From Chrysemys picta bellii (taxonomy: Eukaryota; Chordata; Testudines; Emydidae), in the NCBI RefSeq assembly GCF_011386835.1, contig NC_088809.1, forward strand, positions 23,691,067 through 23,755,066: a stretch of DNA of 64,000 bases, given 5' to 3'. The first letter of the stretch is position 1. Each line of letters begins with the position of its first letter. The position numbers were made by a program, and so were the translations under genes. Shown one piece after another: positions 51,401 to 63,400 of this stretch. Under the pieces are notes generated by a model that had not been told where the DNA came from, did not search any database, and was given only the letters and a program-made list of their open reading frames with translations.

Positions 51401-54400
51401 GATTTTGGATGTTCAATTGCAGTCCCAAGTGAAAGAAGAGATCTGTGGCCTTGGAGGTTGCTCAAGATGTCAGTTCCAGGGAATGGCCTTTCAGTAGCCA
51501 ATTGTCCAGGTAGGAGAATACTAAGATACCTTTCCTGCAGAGCTGCGCTGGTACTACTGACATGATTTTCGAGAAGAGCCTCGGGACAGATGATAGGCCA
51601 AAGGGGAGCACTCGGTATTGAAGGTGATTCTGGCCGATAGTGAAATATAGGAATCGTTTGTGGGATGGGTGGATAGCGATATGGAAATACGCATCTTGAA
51701 GGTCAAGGTGCAGAGAACCAATCCCCTTGCTCTAGTGACAGAATTACCACTGCAAATGTCACCATTTTGAATTTTTGTGCCTTCACACAGGTGTTGGTAC
51801 CAGGAAGTACCTATAATAAACCCTCTTCCTTCTGTGCTGCATGGGGACTGGTTCTATAGCTCCCAAGCGTAACAAAGTGTCTCTTTCTTGAAGAAGCAAG
51901 CTCTTGTGAGGGGGTCCCTGAAGAGGGACAGTGAAGGGAGGTTTGATGGAAATGTAGTAAAGTGGATAGTGTATCCTGTGAAGATGATCACAAAACCCCA
52001 CTTGTCCGCAGTGATCAACTCCCAAGTCCGCCTGAAGTGCTGAAGGCAGTCACCGAAGGGAGGAAGGCTGGTGAATTGGTGCAGCTGAAGAGGATGACGA
52101 TGGTAATTTAAGCCCACGACCAACCCGTCAAAATTGCTGCTTGGAGGTGGATAGTGGACTGTTTCCTTCTCTGGAATCTCTGCCTCTTCTGGTGCCATTC
52201 ATACGACCTCTGGGAGGAAAGGAATTGGGCAGGGTGGGATCTCTGGGGCCTCTGGGACTTATTGAACTTTCTCTTATAGGTGAGTGTGTAAATACAGGTC
52301 TGTCGCATCTTACGTGCATTTAACATGCGCAATTTCAACTTTAGGCGGTCGGCAAAAAAAAAAAAAAAGAGAAAAACAACAGTTTTAATATTATACCTGT
52401 AGTGCAGGCGATTTCGCCCGCCATTGAACTCAATGGGGTTTTGGCTATACGCGGTTTTCACTTTACGCGCTAACCGCGGAACGGAACCCCCACGTAAGAT
52501 GAGACAGACCTGTACCAAAAGAACATAAGGTAGCTCTAGAGTGCCTTAATATTTGCAGAGACTTTTCTGTGCTATCTGCGAACAACTTAGATCCATCAAA
52601 AGAAAGGCCCTGTACTGTATTCTGGACCTCTTTTGGGAATCCAAAGAGTTAGAGCCAGGAAGCGACTCATATAACTAACACTGTAGCAATCAAACAGGAA
52701 GCAGTATCAGTGGCGTCAAGGGAGGCTTGTACGACTGTTCTGGCAAGTAGTTGGCCCTGCACAATAACTGTCTGGAACGGCTCTCTGGGCTCTGTCAGCA
52801 GGTGATCCACAAAATAGTTCAGCTTGGTATAATTCATGATTGTACTTTGCCATTAACAACTGAAAACTGGTGTTTCTAAGTTAGAAGGAGGCAGAGGAAT
52901 AAGATTAAGGGGCACATTTGATAGCTGCTTTCAACTACCTGAAAGGGGGTTCCAAAGAAGATGGATCTAGACTGTTCTCAGTGGTAGCAGATGACAGAAC
53001 AAGGAATAATGGTCTCACGTTGCAGTGGGGGAGGTTTAGGTTGGATATTAGGAAAAACTTTTTCACTAGGAGGGTGGTGAAGCACTGGAATGTGTTACCT
53101 AGGGAGATGGTGGAATCTCCTTCCTTGGAGGTTTTTAAAGTCAGGCTTGACAAAGCCCTGGCTGAGATGATTTAGTTGGGGATTGGTCCTGCTTTGAGCA
53201 GAGGGTTGGACTAGATAACCTCCTGAGGTCCCTTCCAAACCTCTATGATTCTATGACTTATGAGGACAGGCTGAGAGAAGTGGGCTTATTTAATCTGCAG
53301 AAGAGAAGAGTGAGGGGGGATTTGATAGCAGCGTTCAACTACCTGAAGTGGGGATCCAAAGAGGATGGAGCTCAGCTGTTCTCAGTGGTGGCAGATGACA
53401 GAACAAGGAGCAATGGTCTCAAGTTGCAGTGGGGGAGCTCTAGGTTGGATATTAGGAAACACTATTTCACTAGGACTATGGTGAAGGGTAACAGTGAAAT
53501 CCTTGCTGATCTTAAACACAAAAAGGAAACTTACAAGAAGTGGAAGATTGGACAAAAGACCAGGGAAGAGTATAAAAATATTGCTCATGCATACAGGGGT
53601 GAAATTAGGAAGGCCAAATCACGCTTGGAGTTGCAGCTAGCAAGGGATGTTAAGAGTAAGACGAAGGGTTTCTTCAGGTATGTTAGCAACAAGAAGGTCA
53701 AGGAAAGTGTGGGCCCCTTACTGAATGAGGGAGGCAACCTAGTGACAGAGGATGTGGAAAAAAAGCTAATGTACTCAATGCTTTTTTTGCCTCTGTCTTC
53801 ACGAACAAGGTCAGCTCCCAGACTACTGCACTGGGCAGCACAGTATGGAGTGGAGGTGACCAGCCCTCTGTGGAGAAAGAAGTGGTTCAGGACTATTTAG
53901 AAAAGCTGGACGAGCACAAGTCCATGGGGCCGGATGCGCTGCATCTTAGGGTGCTAAAGGAGTTGGCAGATGTGATTGCAGAGCCATTGGCTATTATCTT
54001 TGAAAACTTGTGATGATCAGAGGAGATCCCGGAAGACTGGAAAAAGGCTAATGTAGTGCCCATCTTTAAAAAAGGGAAGGCGGAAGATCCAGGGAACTAC
54101 AAGCCAGTCAGCCTCAACTCAGTCCCTGGAAAAATCATGGAGCAGGTCCTCAAGGAATCAATTCTGAAGCACTTAGAGGAGAGGAAAGTGATCAGGAACA
54201 GTCAGCATGGATTCACCAAGGGCAAGTCATGCCTGACTATCCTAATTGCCTTCTATGATGAGATAACTGGCTCTGTGGATGAGGGGAAAGCAGTGGACGT
54301 GTTATTCCTTGACTTTAGCAAAGCTTTTGATACGGTCTCCCACAGTATTCTTAAAGACGTATAAGCTGGATGAATGGACTGTAAGGTGGATAGAAAGCTG

Positions 54401-57400
54401 GCTAGATCGTCGGGCTCAACGGGTAGTGATCAATGGCTCTATGTCTAGTTGGTAGCCGGTATCAAGCGGACTGCCCCAAGGGTCGGTCCTGGGGCCGGTT
54501 TTGTTCTATATCTTCATTGACGATCTGGAGGATGGCGTGGATTGCACCCTCAGCAAGACTGCAGATGACACTAAACGGGGAGGAGTGGTAGATACGCTGG
54601 AAGGTAGGATAGGATACAGAGGGTCCTAGACCAATTAGAGGATTGGGCCAAAAGAAATCTGATGAGGTTCAACAAGGACAAGTGCAGGGTCCTGAACTTA
54701 GGACGGAAGAATCCCATGCACTGCTACAGAATAGGGGCTGAGCAGTTCTGCAGAAAAGGACCTGGGGGTTACAGTGGACGAGAAGCTGGATAAGAGTCAA
54801 CAGTGTGCCCTTGTTGCCAAGAAGGTGAACGGCATTTTGGGCTGTATAAGTAGGAGCATTGCCAGCAGATCGAGGGACGTGATCATTCCCCTCTATTCAG
54901 CATTGGTGAGGCCTCATCTGGAGTACTGTCTCCAGTTTTGGGCCCCACACTACAAGAAGGATGTGGAAAAAATGGAAACAGTCCAGCGAAGGGCAACAAA
55001 AATGATTAGGGGGCTGGAGCACATGACTTATGTGGAGAGGTTGAGGGAACTTGGATTATTTAGTCTGCAGAAGAGAAGAATGAGGGGGATTTGATAGCTG
55101 CTTTCAACTACCTGAAAGGGGGTTCCAAAGAAGATGGATCTAGACTGTTCTCAGTGGTACCAGTGGACAGAACGAGGAGTAATGGTCTCAAGTTGCAGTT
55201 GGGGAGGTTTAGGGTGGATATTAGGAAAAACTTTTCCACTATGAAGGTGATGAAGCACTGGACTGGGTTACCTAGGGAGGTGGTCAAATCTCCTTCCTTA
55301 ACAAAGCCCTGGCTGGGATGATTTAGGTGGGGTTGGTCCTGCTTTGAGCAGGGGGTTGGACTATATGACCTCCTGAGGTCCCTTCCAACCCTGATATTCT
55401 ATGATTCTATGAAGCACTGGAATGGGTTACCTAGGGAGGTGGTGGAATTTCCATCCTTAGAGATTTTTAAGGCTCAGCTTCACAAAGCCCTGGCTGGGAT
55501 GACTTAGTTGGGGTTGGTCCTGCTTTGAGCAGGGGGTTGGACTAGATACCTCCTGAGGTCTTTTCCAACCCTAACTTTCTATGATTTCCTCCCCAGTAGA
55601 TCTAGACCCTTATGGTCTTTTTCATGAGGTGTGGTTTTAGCATGATGATGCCTTCCATGTTCATTAACTGTGTCAACTACCGAGGAGTTAGGTGAGGGAA
55701 TAGAAAAAAAAAATTTTAGTCCTTTGTTGGGACATAATATTTCTTATCCACTCTCCTGCATGTAGGTGGAATAGAAGTTGGGTTGTGCGAGATGATCTTC
55801 TCTGGGTCCAGAAGAGCTTTGTTAACAGGCAGGGCTATGTGGGCCGATGAGGGTGAGTGGAGGATATCAAGTAGCTTATGATGAGGCTCTTTCATTTCCT
55901 CAAGAGGAATCTGCAAGGAATTTGCAACTCTCTTGACCAGGTCCTGGAAGTGCTTAAAATCATCCGCCAGGGATGGAGGAGGAGGCGGCATGACTGTTTC
56001 ATCCAGAGACGAAGAGATGCTGGCCATGTTCCTCAAAGGATTCCTCTTGAGTGTCAGGTCTCCTGGAGGGAGGAGGTGATGCAGATTGCCCCTCTCTATG
56101 ACAGGTGGTGCTCAATGCTCTGGAAAATTGTTAGCGATAAGCCACCCAAGGGTCCCAATATGGCCAATGAGGAGGTGCATAAGGCATAAGAGGAGACACC
56201 CAAGGGTGCTCATACCAACGAGGCACTGGTGGCAATCCTGGGCCACAAGCAGTTGCAGCTTCAGCAGAGGCTTCTGGAAAGGGGCCTTTATAGGAGTGAG
56301 GGGAAGAACACTGAATTGACACTTGAGACACCAAAGTAAGATCTTCATCAGAATCCTCTTCCTCAAGCTCACTCTGAAATGGTGGAGAGCATGGAGAGAC
56401 CTGAGATGAAACCATCGGTACTGGGCAAACTTCAGGCAATCTTGATGTTCTCTGTACTGACAGCACATCTCAACGGAGCAGCAGAGAATCGGGCACCTCA
56501 GATGCAGCCAGGTTCCAGGGAAAATACAACTCCTGTGGTACCAAGAGTGTTATTGGTACCGAGCCTGTAGTCTGCCCCAAGGTGATCGTGGCCAATGGCG
56601 CTAACGGTACCGTAGGTCTCGGCGTTTGGAGAGAACCACAGTTGCTGACAGTACTGAAGGTCTTGCACACTCTGAGGGAAGTGCAGTCAGAGCCGTTTGT
56701 TGCAGAGGAAGAGCTCTTCTCGCAGCCTCCATCCATTAACGATATCCATGATCTCTCTGGGCCCAAGGCTTTGCCAACTTTTGGTCTAGCCATGCCCTGG
56801 GTACCTGAAGAATCAGCAGCCTTGTGGGTACCCAACTGGAGAGCCAGTGGCACAGGGGTAGCTGAAGAAACCAACAATCTCGGCATTTAGAGGTAGATTC
56901 TCTACCTGGTGAGCCAGGGGCACATTCCTTTGAGGGTTAATGAGAGGAGTCATGTGTCCTCCTCTTAGAAGCCATGGAGGCAACAGACTTGCTCAGAGAC
57001 CGGGTACAGTGCGGGGATCCCGTGGACTGGGTCAGAAGCCAGGCATAAAGAGCTCTCCATCATGAGGAGGCAAAGCTTTATCTCTCTGTTTTTCTGGCTC
57101 TTGATTTCAGTGCCAGACAACAGTTGCACTTCTAGGCAACATGTGATTCCCCGAGGCAACAGATGCAGCGGGAGTGCCAGTCGCTGACCGGGATCTCCTC
57201 CTCGCAAGACTGACAACATCTGAAGCCAGGAGAACCGGGCATAACCTCCCCATAAAGAATACTACTAACTAAGTAGTACATATCTAAATGCAATACAAGA
57301 GAAAATAAAAGAAAAAAAATTCTCAAAAAAAGAAGAGATAAGAAGCTATACTACTACTATTTACTAACTATTGAAACTAACATTAATACTCTGACTAACT

Positions 57401-60400
57401 ATTAATAAGAAAAGAGGATAAAGTTGAGGAAATCTCTATGGGACAACTGCCAGAGCTCCGTCTCAGGCCAAGGTGATCGAGAAGGAACTGAAAGCATTTC
57501 TCCTGCGCAGTGCGATACAACAGCAGCACGGGACACGAGACTGCCTAACACACATGCACAGGCCAAATGGCCACTGTTATGAGAAATCTCCAAACACAGG
57601 CACAGGGGGTGCTAGCACACCTAGAGTGGAGCACCCATCAGGACACTACTCAAAGAAGAATTATTAGCTCAAGATCTTGGCCTTATGGAACAGACATTGA
57701 ACTGAAGTTTCATTAGCAGCCAGAGAAAGAGTAAAGACAGGAAATAATCTACACAGTGGAGCCATCTTCTAAATATCATTTGACTAGTGAGCGCATGCTT
57801 ACAGCAGGGAAGTGAGGACAAATCTCTGTTCAGAATTAAGGCTATGCTGAAAAGCAATACACACATATTATAATTTGGGAACACACTGCTAAGGCACCCA
57901 AGCAGCATTAACTCTGCCCTGCAGTGACACCAGACAATAACTATAATTATGTTTATAGCTTTTTAATGTTTGTGGCCCTGGATTAGATTAAAATGTTTTT
58001 TTAAAACAGAATTTTTCTCTCTCTCTCTCTTTTTCCTTCCTAGAGTCACTGGATTGCAGTGCAGCTCCTCATCTGCCAGGTAGAGACATGGGGGACTTCA
58101 ATCACCCTGACATCTGCTGGGAGAGCAATACAGCGGTGCACAGACAATCCAGGAAGTTTTTGGAACGTGTAGGGGACAACTTCCTGGCGCAAGTGCTGGA
58201 GGAACCAACTAGGGGCCGTGCTCCTCTTGATCTGCTGCTCACAAACAGGGAATAATTGGTAGGGGAAGGAGAAGTGGGTGGCAACCTGAGCAGCAGTGAC
58301 CATGAGATGGTCGAGTTCAGGATCCTGACAAAAGGAAGAGAGGAAAGCAGCAGAATATGGACCCTGGGCTTCAGAAAATCAGACTTGGACTCCTTCAGGG
58401 AACTGATGGGCAGGATCCCCTGGGAAGCTAATATGAGGGGGATTGGAGACCAGGAGAGCTGGCTGTATTTTAAAGAAGCCTTATTGAGGGTGCAGGAACA
58501 AATTATCCCAATGTGCAGAAAGAATAGCAAATATGGCAAGCGACCAGCTTGACTTAATAGTGAAATCTTCGGTGACCTTAAACAAAAAAAGGAAGTTTAC
58601 AAGAAGTGGAAACTTGGACAGCTGACTACGAAGGAATATAAAAATATTGCTCGAGCATGCAGGGGTGTAAGCACAATTGGAGTTGCAGCTAGCAAGGGAT
58701 GTGAAGGGTAACAAGAAGGGTTTCTACAGGTATGTTAGTAACAAGGTGGTCAGGGAAAGTGTGGGACCCTTACTGAGTGGGGGAGGCAACCTAGTGACAG
58801 ACGATGTGGAAAAAGTTGAAGTACCCAATGCTTTTTTTGCCTCTGTCTTCACAGACAAGGTCAGCTCCCAGACTGCTGCACTAGGCAAGGGGACATCCTT
58901 AGGCATACACAGAATACGCAACTGCATAGGGCCCCACAACATTTGGGCACCAAATTGCCCCAAATTTCGTGGTGCCCTACACAGCTGCGTGTTTCGTATG
59001 TGGTAGTGCCAGCGAACAGCCCCCATCCCCCAGCTGGCCCCCCTATGGGGTGCGCCCACTGCAAGGGGCAGGGACGTTCCTGGGGCAGGGTGGGGGGCCC
59101 AGGACAACTCCCTCCGCCCCTGCCCCGCCTCTTCCTGCCCCCACCCTGTCCCCATTTTCCACCCCTTCTCCCAAGCTCCCTCCCCAGCCTGGCGCTGGCA
59201 GCAGGGGTCAGGCCTACCCCCGCACTCACCGGTGGTGACGGGAAGCAGAGCAACCCAGCCCCAGCCTGCTCCACTCCTCTGGCTCCCCGTTGTGTCTCAT
59301 AGACTCATAGACTTTAAGGTCAGAAGGGACCATTATGATCATCTGGTCTGACCCCCTGCACTTCCCACTGCTGGTGAGTGCGGGGGCACGGACCCCTCCC
59401 CCAAGCAACACGGCTGGGGCGGGGGGAGCGGAGCAGGCTGGCGCTGGGTCGTTCCGCTTCCTGCTGCCAGCACCAGGCCCCCCACTAATCCCCCGGGCAG
59501 CTCTGGGCCTGTGGGGCCCCACACAGCTCCTGCCTCCATGGCCCTGCAGACCTTGAGCACAGCCCAGACCCTCAGCGGGCTGCAGCAGGTGCTTGGGCTG
59601 CGTAGGACACCATAATTGGTAGGGACGCGGCTGACTGGGCAGCACAGAATGGGGAGGATGTGAGCAGCCCTCAGTGGTGAAAGAACAGGTTAAGGACTAT
59701 TTAGAAAAAGCTGGATATGCACAAGTCCATGACGCCAGATGCAATGCTTCCGAAGGTGCTGAGGGAGTTGGCTGATGTGATTGCAGAGCCATTGGCCATT
59801 ATCTTTGAAAATGCATGGCGATCAGGGGAGGTCCCGGACAATTGGAAAAAGGCAAATGTAGTGCCCATCTTTAAAAAAGGGAAGGAGGAGAATCCGGGGA
59901 ACTATGGACCAGTCAGCCTCACCTCAGTCCCTGGAAAAATCATGGAGCAGGTCCTCAAGGAATCCATTTTGAAACACTTGGAGGACCAACCTGATTGCCT
60001 TCTATGATGAGATAACTGGCTCTGTGGATGTGGGGAAAGCGGTGGACATGATATACCTTCATTTTAGCAAAGCTTTTGATACAGTTTCCCACAGTATTCT
60101 TGCCAGCAAGTTAAAGAAGTATGGGCTGGATGAATGGACTATAAGGTGGATAGAAAGCTAGCTAGATCGTCGGGTCAATGGGTAGCGATCAATGGCTTGA
60201 TGTGTAGTTAGGGGCAGTCGGTATCAAGCGGAGTGCCCCGAGGGTTGGTCCTGGGGCCGGTTTTGTTCAACATCTTCATTAATGATCTGGAGGATGGGAT
60301 GGATTGCACCCTCAGCAAGTCTGTGGATGACACTTAGCTCGGGGGAGAGGTAGATACGCTGGAGGGTAGGGATAGGGTCCAGAGTGACCTAGACAAATTG

Positions 60401-63400
60401 GAGGATTGGGCCAAAAGAAATCTGATGAGGTTCAACAAGGACAAGTAGAGAGTCCTGCACTTAGGAAGGAAGAATCCCATGCACTGCTACTGGCTGGGGA
60501 CGGACTGGCTAAGTGGTAGTTCTGCAGAAAAGGACCTGGGGAATACAGTGGACAAGAAGCTGGGTATGAGTCAACAGTGTGCCCTTGTTGACAAGAAGGC
60601 TAACGGCATATTGGGCTGCATTAGTAGGAGCATTGCCAGCAGATCAAGGGAAGTGATTATTCCCCTCTATTCGGCACTGGTGAGGCCACAGCTGGAGTAT
60701 TTCATCCAGTTTTGGGCCCCCCACTACAGAAAGGATGTGGGCAAATTGGAGAGAGTCCACTGGAGGGCAATGAAAATGATTAGGGGGATGGGGTACATGA
60801 CTTCTGAGGAGAGGCTGAGGGAACTGGGCTTATTTAGTCTGAGGAAAAGAAGAGTGAAGGGGGGGTTGATAGCAGCCTTCGACTATCTGAAGGGGGATGC
60901 AGCTAGGCTGTTCTCAGTGGTGGCAGATGACAGAACAAGGAGCAATGGTCTCAAGTTGCAGCAGGGGAGGTCTAGGTTGGATATTAGGAAACACTATTTC
61001 ACTAGGAGGGTGGTGAAGCACTGGAATGGGTTACCTAGGGAGGTGGTGGAATCTCCATCCTTAGGGCTGGGCTACACTGGGTGGGGGGGTCGATGTAAGA
61101 TACACAACTTCAGCTACAAAAATAGCGTAGCTGAAGTCGACGTATCTTATTTCGACTGAACTCCCGTCCTCACGGCGCGGGATCGACGGCCGCCGCTCCT
61201 CCGTCGACTCCGCTACCACCGCTCGCGCTGGTGGAGTTCTGGAGTCGATGGGGTCGCGTCCGGGGATCAATATATCACCTCTAGACGAGACGCGATATAT
61301 CGATTCCTGATAGATCGATTACTACCCGCCGAATCGGCGGGTAGTCTGGACATACCCTTAGAGGCTTTTAAGGCCCGGCTTTACAAAGCCCTGGATGGAA
61401 TGATTTAGTTGGGGTTGGTCCTGCTTTGAGCAGGGGGTTGGACTGGGTGGCCTCTAGGGTCTCTTCCAACCGTAATCTTCTACGAGTCTATGAAAAAGGA
61501 TCACCAACTGCTGGAGCCTCCTGACAGGCATAACCAACATCTTAGATAAAGAATGAATCTCCCCTTCTTCCTTCAAACATGCAATAGTCTAACCCAAACT
61601 GAAAAACGGCAGCTTGGAGCTAGTGGACCTAGCTAACTATTGCAAATATTAAACCTTTCTTCCCTAAACAAGAAGCTTTATCCTAGACATGCCACAATCC
61701 AGATTCAGGTCAGCAAATGGTAAGGAAACAGACAGCAGCACTGGTGGTCAGTCTCTTGTGTCAATGGAACGCTGATGTCCATTCTCAAACCTCTGGATTC
61801 TGCAGCATTCAACACAGTCAGCCACAAGACATTGCTGTCCCATCTAAGCAAGGTGGCAGGGGCCAATGAAAGAACTAGAATAGTCTGACCGCTTCCTGGA
61901 GGAACATGCCCAAGGGTCATTATGTGAACCTGCACCTTCACCCCCAGGCCTCTCGCTTGTGGAGCTCCACAATGATCTATTCAACTCAAAATGCAGCAGC
62001 CTGCTGAACTGGTGAGACATCACAAGGTCAAATGTCAACAAGAGGCAGCTGAGACATAGCTCTAGCTGTTTACTCTTTACAACAGACAACAGTGCCATTG
62101 TCACCAGGCTAACCTAGGTGCCCCAGAACCGAGATGAAAAAGGGTTAGTTAAAGCTCCTGGTTGGCAGAGGAGAACTCTGTGAAGGGTGCAGCCATGGCG
62201 CAGTCTCCACCAGTCGAAGACACATACCCATACCTGCTCAGCTGACTTCACAGTTTCAAATAGACTCCTCACTGACACCAAGCTCTCACAGAGTCGAGGT
62301 CACAAGAAATGTATTTTGCCATTTCTGATTGGGTTCCATCGCTGGAGAGGAAGAGCTGGCTTCAACAGCACATACCTTCATTGCCCGCCAACTGCACTGT
62401 AAGAAAGCAGCTTACTTGGGCTTGGAAGCTTCAGCACTGAGAAAATTACAAGTGATGGAGAATGCAGCAGCTCACTCCCTGGGCATCAAACCTGACCCTC
62501 ACTCACTGCACTGGATTCCCCTAAATCATCACATCAAGTTGAAACTGTTGGTCCTTTGTCATCATGCCTCTAAATAGTTTGGGCCCAGGTTATCTAAGAG
62601 ATCACCTCATGCGTAGGATCAAAACTATGGTCATCACTTCTCTCCACTGGCATAATGGAGTTGGCTACCACAACGATAAAGCTTGTTTGTGCAGGGGGCA
62701 GAGCACTGGGGGGGGCTGGCACTTTGGGGGACTGTGGTATTCGTTCCTGCTGGATGAAACCTCACCACTTTCGGTTCCAAGAGCTAAGCCGCATCTTTGC
62801 CATGTCTCCTGTAATAACAGCATAGACCACATAACGTAAAAACCAACCAACCAAAAACCCATATGCAGAAAGTCATGGAGAAGGGTGCAGACATGACAGT
62901 TATGTTGCTTAATGCATCACTGGAAGATGTACAGACACCGGTGATGGTCACTGTCTGAAAACCTGAACTGAGTCAACAGTCTTAGGGCAGATTTTCCAAG
63001 AGGATCAGGATGCCAGGAGTCAAGCTCTTGAAATTCTGGCCCTAATGGCTACTCAGCCTGACTGACAGATAAGCGTGCGCCACACTGGAGTGAGACCGGT
63101 CTACCACTTGCAGTGTTTGCTAGGGAACATTCTGACCCAGGAACATCAGCCCACAGAGAAACCAAGTGTTAAAGCTATTAGAGACCAAGTTTGCAGACAC
63201 CTGCCTGATTTTGCCTTTCCATCTTACCTCTAGTAGCTGTACTGCTCCTTCATGTTCCCTTTTTGCCTCTGCCTGGGCCTGAAGTCAAACAAGAGACAAG
63301 GAGTCACTGATCAAACACCCCTCAGAAAGCTCACTTCCGCTGTCAGCATCTCAATAGGCAGCAAGATAGATTTAAAAGCCTGAATAGAACAACAGGACCA

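Larger units (their letters stand above)
49280..57665 (-). mobile_element. DIRS retrotransposon, second family, decayed and interrupted
   Basis: Minus-strand order from the right: terminal repeat (57430-57665, with cacctagagtggagcacc), gag-like region (about 55600-57300), RT (about 52130-51230), RNase H (about 51190-50430), recombinase (about 50200-49290). The left terminal repeat is missing or overwritten. Insertions are a mariner MITE (52295-52512) and a cluster of CR1 fragments (52907-55590). Many stops and frame changes mark it as older than the DIRS at 32055. The fragment 29435-29845 belongs to the same family. Confidence 0.82.
58081..61496 (+). mobile_element. CR1 LINE with endonuclease and RT, two nested MITEs
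   Basis: The plus strand carries [13 protein letters not shown] and [12 protein letters not shown] (endonuclease end), a linker, then RT pieces (LREVLADV-type start near 59757; [16 protein letters not shown] near 60065; SVDDT near 60322) and the C-terminal [20 protein letters not shown]. The tail near 61390-61496 retains the gattggtcctgctttgagc-like family sequence. Stops at 58253 and elsewhere make it inactive. A hAT-like element (58888-59633) and a Harbinger MITE (61064-61357) are inserted. Confidence 0.87.

Noticed and set aside
53490..55411. Intact CR1 open reading frame
   Set aside because: Stops and frame changes near 53900, 54013 and 54361 break endonuclease-RT continuity.
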